Counted from the stretch's first letter, positions 9,871 through 21,655 are shown. The stretch is DNA of 64,000 nt from Acanthosepion esculentum (GCA_964036315.1 OZ038485.1:81151863-81215862), one strand, 5' to 3'. Made by a program: numbers and translations. The notes: generated by a model not told the origin, from the sequence alone.

Positions 9871-10239
9871 TTTTTTCTTTTTACACTGATAGAAAATGGA
9901 ATTGGAACAACCTGTATCCGTATATACTCATGTAACGCGCCATCTCGTGTATCGTGCGACCCCCAAATTTTCACTTAAAATTAGCTTCAAAATGAGGTCT
10001 TTGAATGTCCTCTGATATGCGAGTATATACGGCATATGTTTCATTTTATCCAAATTTAAACATAGAGATAAATTAGTTGGTTTACAGTAAATTAACGGAT
10101 ATGCCGATGAATTTGTGTACAGGTTCCAAATTAATGAGTGTAAGTAGCTAACAAAATTATATTGTGGCAATGTTCCTCCAACCTCTATGTCTGTGGGTGT
10201 GTTTCATGTAGACTCCCCACAACGTGCAGGTGGCCTAAT
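9871..10239. other. Unannotated spacer
   Basis: No recognised coding or repeat sequence. Confidence 0.3.
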
Positions 10240-10373
10240 TATTGCGTTTAGCATGAAACAGTCTGTCGCCTCTGAGTGTTGACTTCAGTATTCACTTTTA
10301 TATTTACATACGCTCTATCTCTGATATTGAGCACTTTATCCCATAAATATAGCCTACTTTAAAACTATATTTC

Positions 10374-10406
<33 letters not shown>
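10240..10406 (-). repeat. Palindrome-family repeat, copy 1, plus TA tract
   Basis: Shares AGCATGAAACAGTCTGTCGC, the CACTTTTATATTTACA block, GCTCTATCTCTGATATTGAG and the TATATTTCTTCA end with 12202-12340 and (reversed) 30335-30475. All three copies end in a TA tract at the same place (here about 10377-10406). Confidence 0.75.
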
Positions 10407-10409
<3 letters not shown>

Positions 10410-10776
10410 AATACTGAGCAGCGTTTCATATTTGAACCCGATGTTTAGACCATCTGAAGACTGGCCTGAAGATTGCGTTCCAGCAGGAAACAGAATATTG
10501 CCACTATCCGTATAGTATGTTAAATTCCTCTCTATATTTTTCAAATGTCTCCTTTCTTTAAAGAAATGTTACTTTTTCAAGCCAACATGCATGACAATAA
10601 AAATTAAAACTTTTAACTGAAGACCTTTAAATATTTATCGGGGTATCAATAGAAGGCAGAAAATATGTGGTTTATTGGCAGTAAGATCCATCTTCTGCTT
10701 TTCCAGCAACATTCACCTGTGACATCGTAGATGAAGATAATAACTTAGGAGATATTACTCTTAAATTGTCTTTGAG

Positions 10777-10777
<1 letters not shown>
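10407..10777. other. Unannotated spacer
   Basis: AT-rich with no recognised element. Confidence 0.3.
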
Positions 10778-10811
<34 letters not shown>

Positions 10812-11120
10812 AAATCCACAGACAGACTGTTTCGCAGCTCGTCAGTGTGGCTAGACGTCCGGTTGCCTCTAGCTAGGATCGAAACCCGACTGAATTGGCG
10901 TCAGTCGGAACTTCTACCACTAAGCCGTCAGCTGACGGCAGGTTTGAAGGTGAATTTTAGCGTGTTTATTTTTAGATTTAGATAAACACACAGTGACTGA
11001 CAGTGACTCAATTCTGCCGAAGAGTCGTGCAATATTAGCTTAAATAGTCACTGTTTACAAACTCACACCTCAAACCAAAGAGCTCAACCGAAATTAATTT
11101 TTCAGGAGCCAATATTTTTG
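10778..11120 (-). repeat. SINE-2, copy 1 (tRNA-derived) with CA/TA tail
   Basis: The minus strand has a good A box (CGGCTTAGTGGTAGAAG, about 10911-10930) and B box (GGGTTTCGATCCTAGC, about 10873-10888), so the head is tRNA-derived. The 3' end CAGTCTGTCTGTGGAT runs into TA and CA repeats (10778-10812). The 170 bp upstream of the head (10950-11120) is shared base for base with copy 2, so the whole unit of about 310 bp was duplicated. Confidence 0.8.
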
Positions 11121-11135
11121 TCATCCACAGACATA

Positions 11136-12005
<870 letters not shown>

Positions 12006-12009
12006 AGTT

Positions 12010-12266
<257 letters not shown>

Positions 12267-12336
12267 CACACGCTCTATCTCTGATATTGAGCACTTTACC
12301 CCATAAATATAGCACACTTTAAGACTATATTTCTGC

Positions 12337-12407
<71 letters not shown>

Positions 12408-12451
12408 TATACATATATGTGCATAATATTAAGTTATATATATATATATAT
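12267..12451. repeat. Palindrome-family repeat tail and TA tracts
   Basis: 12267-12340 continues the family (GCTCTATCTCTGATATTGAG, then the TATATTTCTGCA end). TA tracts follow at 12338-12405 and 12433-12451. Confidence 0.85.
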
Positions 12452-12454
12452 TTT

Positions 12455-12785
12455 TTGTCATCCACAGACAGACTGTTTCGCTGTTTCACAGCTCATCAGT
12501 GTGGCTAGACGTCCGGTTGCCTCTAGCTAGGATCGAAACCCGACTGAATTTGCGTTAGTCGGAACTTCTACCAGAAGCCGTCGGCGAACGGCAGGGATGA
12601 AGGTGAATTTTAGCGTGTTTACTTTTAGATTTAGATAAACACACAGTGACTGACAGTGACGCAATTCCGCCGAAGAGTCGTGCAATATTAGCTTAAATAG
12701 TCACTGTTTACAAACTCACACCTCAAACCAAAGAGCTCAACTTAAATTAATTTTTCAGGAGCCAATATTTTTTTTAATTTTTCAG
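12455..12785 (-). repeat. SINE-2, copy 2
   Basis: Near-identical to 10805-11120, including the region upstream of the head. The A box is damaged by a deletion (CTTCTACCAGAAGCCG in place of CTACCACTAAGCC), while the B box GGGTTTCGATCCTAGC is intact. It is flanked by TA tracts on both sides. Confidence 0.8.
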
Positions 12786-12792
12786 GAGCCAA

Positions 12793-12843
12793 TATATATA
12801 TATATATATATATATATAGATAGATATATAGATATATATATAA
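12793..12843. repeat. (TA)n / (TAGA)n tract
   Basis: TA repeats with GATAGATA interruptions. Confidence 0.9.
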
Positions 12844-12995
12844 GCTCTATGCCGAAGAGAAGAGTCTCATCTGGGGAGGTATACAAACCCGACCTCAGAA
12901 AAGCGGGCTCTACGGGGAAGTTTGGGCCGAGGCTACGGGCTCTGATCGCCACATAAAAATCGGCCTTGTGCCACATCCTGCCTTGTGGAGAGGTT
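12844..12995 (-). repeat. GC-rich dispersed repeat (family also at 56.5-56.9 kb)
   Basis: Its reverse complement shares GCACAAGGCCGATTTTTATG, the TCGGGTTTGT..ACCTCCCC block and GGCATAG with the two tandem units at 56500-56900. No coding signature. Confidence 0.65.
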
Positions 12996-12999
12996 GGTA

Positions 13000-13362
13000 A
13001 ATACCGGCTTCTTTGTGGCTGAATGGTTATGTTGAATCTTGACTAATGCATGGAATAATAATGCAAAGACAAAATGTACTTAGAATAAAATGTATTGAAA
13101 CAAGAAAGTGTACACAATATTTACATATAGTCTTTTGTATGTTTCTGGGAAGACCGTTCCTGGAGAATGTGTTGACTAAGTCGCAGTCGGGCAGAGTCTC
13201 TAGTTGGATCTCTGGATTCGCCTCCCTGTCTTCCGGTACCAACAATATTTATATCGTCGGTGCTCCGCTATGCAAATTAGGTGGATCCTACCACAACAGG
13301 TTAACAGAAGCTCAGATCAAATGATGGGTCCCTTTGGGGTTACAGGTTCGATTCCTGACGGA
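13000..13362 (+). repeat. tRNA-like sequence split by a solo LTR
   Basis: Removing the LTR at 13030-13298 and one GGTTA copy rejoins an A box (GTGGCTGAATGGTTAACAG) to a B box (CAGGTTCGATTCCTG). The outer ends GCTTCTT and GAGAAGC can form a 7-bp acceptor-like stem, and the T stem mostly pairs. The spacing is that of a tRNA with a long variable arm, but the anticodon stem does not pair, so I call it a tRNA-like SINE head or pseudo-tRNA. Confidence 0.55.
13030..13298 (-). mobile_element. Solo LTR, family LTR-1, short form (269 bp)
   Basis: It has TGTTG...CAACA ends and a perfect 5-bp duplication GGTTA (13025-13029 and 13299-13303). The TATA-like box is altered here (TATATCG in place of TATATAG on this strand). 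It is the same length class as 7916-8184. Confidence 0.93.
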
Positions 13363-13495
13363 GAAGCACATATTTTCTACAAAAAATATCGAACATTCAG
13401 GCTAGTAAATGTAATTAATACTGTTTATTAAAAAACGGATCATTTTCTTAAATAAATTGTATCTATTAAAAATAATGTATAAACATAAAATATAT

Positions 13496-13590
13496 TATAC
13501 ATGTATACACACACACACATACACACATATACATATATATATGTGTGTGTGTGTGTGTGTGTATGTGTGTGTGTGTGTGTGTATTTGTGT
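13496..13590. repeat. Compound CA/TA/TG microsatellite
   Basis: CACACA, then TATATA, then TGTGTG: a self-complementary compound tract. Confidence 0.95.
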
Positions 13591-13644
13591 GGATTCAGTT
13601 TGTTTCGATAAACTATGGATCTGCGCCCAAAGAGTTATGCTTCA

Positions 13645-14115
13645 GATGCTGATGGCGATTCTGAATCTGTTATGGCTGTACAGACCCACACGGGATTGTC
13701 ATTCTCGATAGCAACGAATGCATGTAAAGGGGTTCTCCCCCAATGTCGTCGTACTGTTTTCTTTCCGTCGAGCATGCTTCTCCCAGACGGGAAGTTATCG
13801 TTTCTTCTCTACTCGCTCCTGCCCTCGGTGTTAATCGTGTCTCCAGCATAAACGATCGTTGGCGATGTCTTCCCACCTCTCAGTGTCCTTGCAGCGAAGA
13901 TGAGGTCGCGCTCGTCTCCCACCCCTTACCGTTGGCTAGTTCCACGTACAGAAGAACCTTCGGAATCCTCCCACCTGCTATATGGAACCGGCGCTGGGTA
14001 ACTGGGAACGGGTGAGAATTCTGGAATTGGTGACCCTCTAGGTCCAATTGATGTCGAGAATGCGTCTCAGACAGCGAAGATGAAAGGCGCTGAGACGTAT
14101 GTCCTGTCTGATATA
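13645..14115 (-). pseudogene. LINE-C RT C-terminal tail with zinc-finger-like end
   Basis: The minus strand gives GGRIPKVLLYVELANGK, the conserved 'RxPKxLLYGELxxGKR' block after the RT of a LINE group common in molluscs. It then continues in other frames to a C-terminal PFTCIRCYRE followed by QSRVGLYSHNR, matching the C-x2-C...SRxGLxxHxR finger that ends these proteins. At least two frameshifts and an in-frame stop between Glu and Gln separate the pieces. The tract is GC-richer than its surroundings. The family call comes from motif memory; the reading of the finger is the strongest part. Confidence 0.6.
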
Positions 14116-14334
14116 ATGGCTCCAAATCTCGCTGCGGTATATATATATTTAGTTATGGACCTGTAATAATTCTGTTAAAATTAATGTCTATATTCTCTAC
14201 TTGCTTAGTACCTGTATCCAATGAATTCTCTATTAAATTGGTTTTCTGACAATTTTAATGACTATCGACCTTGCAAAATGTTTATTCCCCTCCCCACTGC
14301 AGGCATTGAATTGTACACATGGGGACTAGTTAGA
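14116..14334. other. Unannotated spacer
   Basis: No recognised element. A short TA run lies near 14140. Confidence 0.3.
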
Positions 14335-14551
14335 ATTTTCATAGAGGCAATAGGGTATTATGGTGGATGTTGTAAGAAAGGTAAGTAAGAATGCATTGTT
14401 TTGGTGTTAGGAATATTTGTTTGTATGTTTGGGTCAGTGTTTGTCGCTAGCTAAGTTTAAATTGAAGACAGAAGAAGACCGTACTTTTCCCCATTCCCCA
14501 TCTTGGCCTTGTGCCACATTTTCTGTATTAATACGGAAATAAATATCGCTC
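14335..14551 (+). repeat. Repeat R, copy 1
   Basis: About 215 bp shared with 46091-46300 and 54112-54265. Landmarks: GGTATTATGGTGGATG, GTAAGAATGCATTGTTTTGG, TATGTTTGGGTCAGTGTTTG, AAGACAGAAGAAGACCGT, TTGGCCTTGTGCCACATTTT and AAATAAATAT at its end. It runs straight into a LINE-A C-terminus. Confidence 0.8.
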
Positions 14552-14900
14552 TTCCCTATAGTACCTATACTTTCTGAATTTAAGCGTAGCACTAGATTGG
14601 TAAGTAAGTCTCATCGATTTATAGTTTAGTTGGCTTGATGTGACCGTAAGTTCTATGTTGACAGTTTCTTTTCTGGCACTTCTTGCTTGTAGAACTCTCT
14701 TCCGGCTCCATACTTTCCGGCCAAGTTTGATCATCAAAAATTTAAATGTAATGTCAATCATTATTTAATGTCTTCCTGATTACTCTTCTATCGTTCTCGC
14801 TCCTTAGAAATGTTTCTGTTTTCTAATTCTTCCACACTCAGTAACCCCTTGTGTCTTAGTGGCTTTACTGCCTTGCTTGGAGTGAATTCGATTTAAAAAA
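14552..14900 (+). pseudogene. LINE-A RT C-terminus and 3' tail, fused to repeat R
   Basis: Frame pieces resemble SIVPILSEFKRSTRLVSKS, then a FYVDSFFSGTSCL-like segment, FPAKFDHQKFKCNVNHYLMS, and the LINE-A untranslated tail with CTTAGTGGCTTTACTGCC. It aligns with 54266-54580 and starts at the same residue after repeat R. Stops and small indels prevent function. Confidence 0.75.
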
Positions 14901-15569
14901 TGTATATTTTGTTTTATAATTTAAAAATATATCCTTGATATAACGTACGCTGCATAATTTCACGTATATCACTTTACTATTATTATCATTATATCTTTAT
15001 TTTACTATATATACATATGTATGAATATATATTTAAAGGTGTATGTATATATTAGTATGTGTGTGTATCCGTGTGTGCGTGTATGTCTGTGTGAATGACT
15101 CTTCTTATAAACGCTCAAATGATAGCCTTTTCTATATTATGTGAGGGAATTTAGATAAATGCTGAATGTGATAACACTCTCCTTTGTTTGCCGTTTTTTA
15201 TACATACGATATTTTAATTACATGTCGGCACTTGTACACTAACTGTCTGTAAGTGCGCAGTTATGTGTTATAAATGCTCGCCTGGTAGACGCCTCATGAG
15301 TATTTCAGGAAGTCTCAATGGAGCGAGAATTCTCGATGTGTCGAATCCCTAAATACACCTGCTCGAGTAATGAGGCGGTCTCGTATCTAGCTCATCTAGG
15401 ACAGACGTTCTGCTGGTTTGAATTATCAGAGGGCACACGTTAGTTAAAACTGAGATCAGGATTATCAAATCTATCCGCCATTTTTTTTTCAGAATCTATG
15501 ATTGCCGACTGGAGAGGTAGCCAAAGGTGTGACCTTCCAATTACAGACATCAGAATCAAGAAAGAACAT
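14901..15569. other. Unannotated spacer
   Basis: AT- and GT-rich sequence, with a weak TGTG-rich patch at 15055-15100. No gene recognised. Confidence 0.3.
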
Positions 15570-15985
15570 ATATAGATATGTGTTTGGTGCAATAGCAGAC
15601 GGCAGAATCTGTGACACAGAGATGCGAAGGCGCATTAGAATAACGAATGAAGTCTTCCAAAAATTAAAGGAAGTGTGAAGACAGAGGTATATTTCGTTAA
15701 AACTGCTATGTCATAACTATCTTCCTGTATAGCAACGAGTACTTGATAATCTCCGTAGAGATGAAGAGGTGACTCGAAGTGAGATTTGGAATTTCTGAGA
15801 CAAATTATAAGAAAAGCTTAATACTTACAGGGCGTTCGGGTGGAAGGAGGTGTGGAGAGAAACGGCGAGCAACTCACCTGAATTGCAGAGCAGGGATCGT
15901 AAGGCGTCAAACGTTAGTTAGAGTTACAGGCGGCAGAAAGTTGTGGATATCCATAATCGCTTACATCTTGAAGAGATACTCCAAA
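15570..15985 (+). pseudogene. LINE-B (RTE-like) RT C-terminal fragment
   Basis: In one frame: GAIADGRICDTEMRRRIRIT then NEVFQKLKEV, which is the 'DGKCDTEIRRRIxIAKxxFQKL' block after the RT palm. Then come RYISLK, and after a deletion NYLPV and QRVLDNLRRDEE (from LLYGSECWTISSxMKRR). The final part GRSGGRRCGEKRR and GGRKLWISIIAYILKR matches the C-terminal 'RDRKLWRAMIAHVLKG' ending. Multiple frameshifts. Same family as 17.7-20.6, 27.3, 30.8, 44.6, 50.5 and 55.4 kb. Confidence 0.75.
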
Positions 15986-16085
15986 AAAATGTTGATGACG
16001 ATGATGTTAGCCTGGGTGAAATATCAGATGCATTCCGAATAACTAAGTTATTGATTCTCATCGATAGCCTAATGATCGCCTCATG

Positions 16086-16412
16086 CAGTGATACCAAAAG
16101 TGGGCGATACCGCCCCCACATCATGGGGACAGTGAAAAGATCCTGAACCATAACATACACCACACAGACACATTGTACCTGAAGTGTATCATGCCTTCCC
16201 TTTAATGTGTATCACATGTATATAACACTTAATGTGGGTAATACTAAGATATTCATGTGCCATACAATACCATCACAAAGAAAATCTAATTAAAGGTAGA
16301 CTATACATTGTTGGGGGGACATTAGGGTTGTGTCTATACATTTAGGGACGCGTTAGGGTTTTGATTTGGTACGCAAGGAGGCGACAACCCAAAAACTGTT
16401 TGGGAACTACTG
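16086..16412. mobile_element. Possible hAT-type non-autonomous element
   Basis: The left end CAGTGATACCAAAAGTGGGC and the right end (reversed) CAGTAGTTCCCAAACAG form weak terminal inverted repeats of hAT style, and GGGCGATACCGCC lies just inside. No 8-bp target duplication could be seen, so the boundaries are tentative. Confidence 0.3.
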
Positions 16413-17694
16413 GACTAAGGTATGAAACTGTTCAGTGTTGATTTCGATGCCCACACGTTTTATATCTACATATGAGCTGTTAGCACACTTCCCTCGGTTT
16501 TTATAAAAAAATCCCTGTCCCTTGAAGAAATAGGCGATCATGGCTCTCCTCAACCTCCTTTTCTTTACTGTCTCTGAATTTATTTATTCTGTGTTTATTT
16601 CTCTTTACCTATTTGATGTCATAAAATATTTAACGACACTAACTCGGGCCTTTCTAATTATTAAAAAAAAATGATTTAACAAAAGAAAAAAGAATTTCAG
16701 GAGGAGCTTTTCAAAATCACACTTAAAAATGAAAATAAATAAATTTAAGAAAAATTAATTGTAGACTTTTCCGTGTCAAAACTGAAATAAAATAATGTTT
16801 CTTTAAATCACCAACTGCACAAAAAAATACTTTTTGAGTTTTATTGAATTATTTTTATAAGGTTTCAAGACAAATTTTCAAGATGTTTATAGATGATGCA
16901 AAAACAGTGGCTGAAATAATATTTTCAGGGATTTCTCTTTAGAAAATTATAAAATGTATTTTTAATCAACCGGCAATTTTAAAACTATTCACGAATGTAT
17001 TGAAATTGGACGTGGTATAACTAACCTAAAAATATTAACTCAAGGTTTTTTTATAAAATGAACAATCATTCGTTAATGGAGAAGTGGTGAAACTATCGTT
17101 TAAATCTGATAATTTTCTGACTTTTGGTAAATTTTGAACAAAAGAGTAGGTAGTGTCTGTTTTTTTATTCTTTCATTTCGAACAAACCCAAAAAACTCTT
17201 GTACCTAGTCAACAGGAATCGACAAGCAAGCCACCTCGAAACTGCTATCGACATTTAAATAATTATTTAAGAAATATTATCGAAATAAGTGTTTATCTTT
17301 AATCATAGCATTTCAAGCTGTAGTGATCGTTAAATGTGAGTAATCAATTTAGTGGTAGATCCGGGTCTATATCGAAAGGAACATTAAACCGAATACTGAT
17401 TGTAATGACAAAAGTACGCAGGTGTAGGCTTTATTTAGCTGAGAATACAAGGTTCGGGTATAGTGTCCTTTTATAGTCCCAATAAACAAAAATAGCTCTC
17501 TCAATAGGAGAGTAACAAAACAAAGGGAGACCATTCTTGAGTATTCATAACACTGATTTAGAGAAATTTGATTTCCGCTTTGATGGCTCAAACAAAGGAT
17601 ATTTTTTTTTTATATATTTTCACATTTTTATTGGATAAAATAACGACGACAGAACTTCATCTTTGAAGTCTGTTTTGATCCACATTTTAACTTT
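16413..17694. other. AT-rich unannotated region
   Basis: About 1.3 kb with A and T homopolymers. No ORF of note and no repeat shared within the window. Confidence 0.35.
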
Positions 17695-18184
17695 TCTTGC
17701 ACTGGTCACCTATGGAGCACTCTTCCAGCTTCTTACTTTCCTGTCTAATTCTTTCTTTATCTGTCGTGTCCCATCAGAAAGAGATCGACCATGGCTCTCC
17801 ACAACTTCCTGTCCATTGTAATATGGGATAAAAATTAATAAATTTTGTCTTTCTGTTATATATCCTAAACCCTGTTCCGTCATCCATTTACTTAAACTCA
17901 CTAAGTATGTTATGCGTTCGTTCCTCTGCTTCCTTTCCTTCAATCTGTCCTGTGAGTAGCAGATTTTCCAAGCTCTCTTTCCTCATTATGTGCCTTACAA
18001 ACCTCAACTGTTTCTTCCTGTTGTTAAGTGTAACTTTACATTTTGTTTCCATTTTCTCTAAAACCTCGCCGCTACTCACATGTTCTATTCATGATATCCC
18101 CAGCATTTTTCCGTACAACCACGTTTCCTATGCTTCAAGTTTCTTCTTCATCTTTGAGGAGATTGTTGAGCACTCACTGCCATA

Positions 18185-19329
18185 CAGTTGACTATGATAA
18201 GTTTTTAGTCACCCTTAATTACAGCAATTTTGGCTTGTGTAATAATAATCTTTTTTTGCAGACAATACCGTGTAAGTATCAAGCTACTCTCATCAATGAA
18301 TGATAGTTGACTTATACTTTGCAATGAAAGTTCGCGGAAGTAAGGAAATTGGTGAATTTCAACGAGGGTAAATAATAGGATGGCATCTGAGTAGCCAGTC
18401 AAATAGAGAAATTGTTAGGTTTTTCCAGGTTAATCATCAAAGGGTTAACAATATTGTCAAGAAATTTAATGAAGAAGGCCATTGTCGTGTGGAACAAAGT
18501 TCAGGAAGACCAAGCATCGTGTCTGAGCAAACGGAAAGGGCGCTGAAGAGGGAAGTCATCAGCTCTGTGAAAGAGCTAGTCTATCAAAGAAGAGTTGCAA
18601 GAAAGAAGACGTTGATTTCAGGGGTTAACAGGAACAGGAGTATGGACTGGGCGAGAGAATTCGAGAGCAAAGATTATGAATTTTGGCAGTCAGTAATTTG
18701 GAGAGATGAAAGTAAATTCTGCCAATATTCGAATTCGAGACAGGTTTATGTTTGAGGAAATCAGAATGAGACTTGGAAGAATTAATGTCTGCAGGCGAAC
18801 GTGAAACACGAAGGGATTGGAGTAATGGTGTGGGGCGCTGTCTGCTTTGGGGGGAAATCCGAGCTGATTCTTGTTGACGAGCGGATGAATTGTCCAAATA
18901 TACTGTCAAATATTAGAGAAAGGAATACTCCCCGATATTTGAAACCAATTTGATTGACATGAATGCCTACCCTTTTCAAGATAATGGAGCGCCATGTCAT
19001 GCGAGCAATGTAGCAAATTCCTCACATGAATCCATTAGAACACATTTGGGAGCACCTTCACACAAAACTTCGAGAGCGTGCAACCAAAATCACGTCAGTG
19101 GCAACCCTTAAAGAAACATTGCTAAAGGAGTGATAAAATATGGATCAGACGATTATTGATAACTTGATCAAATCCATGATAAATCGTATACAAGCACTGA
19201 AACTAGCAAATGGAGGACCTACACTATACTAGTTCCAAATACTGTTTATTTATGTTGAGTAGGGATTACGTAATTAAATTTAAAAATTGGATCTAATTTC
19301 TTTCTCCTGTCTAAAAACTAAGGCCACTG
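18185..19329 (+). mobile_element. Tc1-family transposon, near complete but inactive (1145 bp)
   Basis: TA target duplications (18183-18184 and 19330-19331) bracket imperfect terminal repeats CAGTTGACTATGATAAG...TTTTTAG and its partner CTAAAAACTAAGGCCACTG. Inside, in order: a DNA-binding part (HRVNNIVKKFNEEGHCRVEQ, SSGRPSIVSEQTERAL), then WAREFESKDYEFWQSVIWRD with the first catalytic Asp in WRDESKF, GIGVMVWGAVCFGGKSELIL, a degraded LFKIMERHVMR-like stretch (the PFQQDNAPCH site) and NPLEHIWEHLHTKLRERATK carrying the Glu. Stops and a deletion between the first and second blocks make it inactive. It is inserted into the LINE-B at 17695-20655. Confidence 0.85.
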
Positions 19330-19350
19330 TAAAGGAGGACAGGTATCACG

Positions 19351-20634
19351 TAGCAGTTTAGCAATCTTTTCCTTGATTCTATCGAAATTTTGTTTTTCTT
19401 AATACTCTGCTTAGCTTTTGGAACACATCTTTGGCTATCCCAATACGTTTTCGGATATAGCAGTTTAGCAATCTTTTCCTTGATTCTATCGAAATTTTGT
19501 TTTTCTTAATACTCTGCTTAGCTTTTGGAACACATCTTTGGCTATCCCAATACGTTTTCGGATGTAGCAGTTTAGCAATCTTTTCCTTGATTCTATCGAA
19601 ATTTTGTTTTTCTTAATACTCTACTTAGCTTTTGGAACACATCTTTGGCTATCCCAATACGTTTTCGGATATAGCAGTTTAGCAAACTTTTCCTTGAATC
19701 TAACGAAATTTTGTTTTACTTAATACTCTGCTTAGCTTTTGGAACACATCTTTGGCTATCCCAATACGTTTTCGGATATAGCAGTTTAGGAATCTTTTCC
19801 TTGATTCTATCGAAATTTTGTTTTTCTTAATACTCTGCTTAGCTTTTGGAACACATCTTTGGCTATCCCAATACGTTTTCGGATGTAGCAGTTTAGCAAT
19901 CTTTTCCTTGATTCTATCGAAATTTTGTTTTTCTTAATACTCTGCTTAGCTTTTGGAACACATCTTTGGCTATCCCAATACGTTTTCGGATGTAGCAGTT
20001 TAGCAATCTTTTCCTTGATTCTATCGAAATTTTGTTTTTCTTAATACTCTACTTAGCTTTTGGAACACATCTTTGGCTATCCCAATACGTTTTCGGATAT
20101 AGCAGTTTAGCAATCTTTTCCTTGATTCTATCGAAATTTTGTTTTTCTTAATACTCTGCTTAGCTTTTGGAACACATCTTTGGCTATCCCAATACGTTTT
20201 CGGATATAGCAGTTTAGCAATCTTTTCCTTGATTCTATCGAAATTTTGTTTTTCTTAATACTCTGCTTAGCTTTTGGAACACATCTTTGGCTATCCCAAT
20301 ACGTTTTCGGATGTAGCAGTTTAGCAATCTTTTCCTTGATTCTATCGAAATTTTGTTTTTCTTAATACTCTGCTTAGCTTTTGGAACACATCTTTGGCTA
20401 TCCCAATACGTTTTCGGATGTAGCAGTTTAGCAATCTTTTCCTTGATTCTATCGAAATTTTGTTTTTCTTAATACTCTACTTAGCTTTTGGAACACATCT
20501 TTGGCTATCCCAATACGTTTTCGGATATAGCAGTTTAGCAATCTTTTCCTTGATTCTATCGAAATTTTGTTTTTCTTAATACTCTGCTTAGCTTTTGGAA
20601 CACATCTTTGGCTATCCCAATACGTTTTTGGATT
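19351..20634. repeat. Tandem array, 12 x 107 bp, derived from LINE-B RT
   Basis: Units begin TAGCAGTTTAGCAATC at 19351 and every 107 bp to 20528 with no gaps. Diagnostic bases show a second periodicity: the variant ACTCTACTTAGC occurs only in units 3, 7 and 11, and the G/A variant at the unit end runs in a G-G-A-A cycle in units 5-11, so the copying unit was probably 4 x 107 = 428 bp. Unit 4 has private changes (GCAAAC, TAACGAA, TTACTT). Each unit spells FQKLSRVLRKNKISIESRKR of the LINE-B tail on the minus strand. Confidence 0.97.
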
Positions 20635-20655
20635 TCAATATCATATTTTTCTATC

Positions 20656-20830
20656 TACGAAAATTTTAATAAAACGTCAATCATCATCTTCTGGCCCTTG
20701 AATCTTGTTCTTTTTTGTCCTTTCGACTCACGAACGTCATCTCGGCTTCATTCACTGTATTGTCTTTTATCTTCACTAAGACCTATTCGTGTTAGTGGCG
20801 TTATCGTTTAGCTTGAAGTGGAATGATTAA
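20656..20830 (+). pseudogene. LINE-A 3' tail fragment
   Basis: Diverged copy of the LINE-A ending: AACGTCAATCATCATCTTCT, and GTGTTAGTGGCGTTATCG corresponding to CTTAGTGGCTTTACTGCC in other copies. No RT motif remains. Confidence 0.5.
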
Positions 20831-21545
20831 AAACATACCAAGAATTTTTGGATTAAATGTATTTTCCATTTGCCTGATTTGTTTACAGTTTTATAAAAAT
20901 CTGTGCCAGAAACCACGGGAGGACTGTCTAATTACATTTCCATGATCTGGCAACTTTGAGTGATTATCTTACGATCGCTTTTGATAGCAGGGTGGGGTGG
21001 GGATTTTAATTAATTTAACTAAATCGCCAAATTTGCAGTATCCAGTCACTCAGCAAAGTCTACTTAATGTAGTAGTTCTCAAAACTTTCTGAGGTTGCGT
21101 TTGCTTCCCTTTCAGGCCACATCACTGGCGCCCCGCTCTCCGAACAGACTTCTTTTCTTGTTAATACGTAATAACATTATTGCAAGCGCAAAACAACAAA
21201 CTAATTTAATACTCTAAACATACATATGTATTTCGCAAAACAAAAACAAACAATTTAACCAAGTAAGCCAATGAATTCAGCTAGTTTAGCAAAAGGATAA
21301 ATTTACAGTTTTAATGGGATGGATGTACTTGGTGCAAAGATATCAGTTTCTCCACATCAGGCTGTAAGGCACCTAGTAGACATTTTCGATCGCCTTCACG
21401 GACATCCCGGTGTACTAAATATAATTTTAACTATATATTTTTTATATTTCTTGCTTCCAATGGCCCCTGCCGATTCATTTTCTAACTACATCTCTGGCGA
21501 TTTAAAGATCCAGGAGGCGGTTAGAAAACAGGGCGAGAGAAGCAA

Positions 21546-21546
<1 letters not shown>
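20831..21546. other. Spacer with an unrecognised short ORF
   Basis: 21319-21545 is open on the plus strand (starting MDVLGAKISVSPHQAVRHLV) and continues into a TA tract as poly Ile-Tyr. I do not recognise it, and the frame is probably chance. A hAT-like GTAGTAGTTCTCAAAAC lies at about 21068. Confidence 0.3.
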
Positions 21547-21633
<87 letters not shown>

Positions 21634-21655
21634 GGAGAGAGAGAGAGAGAGAGAG
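21547..21655. repeat. (TA)n then (GA)n microsatellite
   Basis: About 85 bp of TA followed by GGGGAGAGAGAGAGAGAGAG. Confidence 0.95.

Larger units (their letters stand above)
17695..20655 (-). pseudogene. LINE-B RT with Tc1 insertion and internal 12-fold amplification
   Basis: Read on the minus strand from 20655: KYDIEIQKRIGIAKDVFQKL enters the RT tail, the segment FQKLSRVLRKNKISIESRKR is then repeated in a 107-bp array, and it leaves through LLNCYVIPVLLY, where a Tc1 element (18185-19329) cuts the codon run. The protein resumes at 18184 with GSECSTISSKM-like residues. Then follow EVLEKMETKCKVTLNNRKKQ, RHIMRKESLENLLLTGQIEG, YLVSLSKWMTEQGLG and a tail corresponding to RDRKLWRAMI. The order on both sides of Tc1 is exact for one element, so array and Tc1 are both later events. 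The palm with YADD is not present. Frameshifts are numerous, and 107 is not a multiple of three. Confidence 0.85.

Noticed and set aside
21319..21545. A possible short exon with MDVLGAKISVSPHQ
   Set aside because: No recognised domain, no clear splice context, and the frame dissolves into a TA tract. Kept only as an unrecognised frame.
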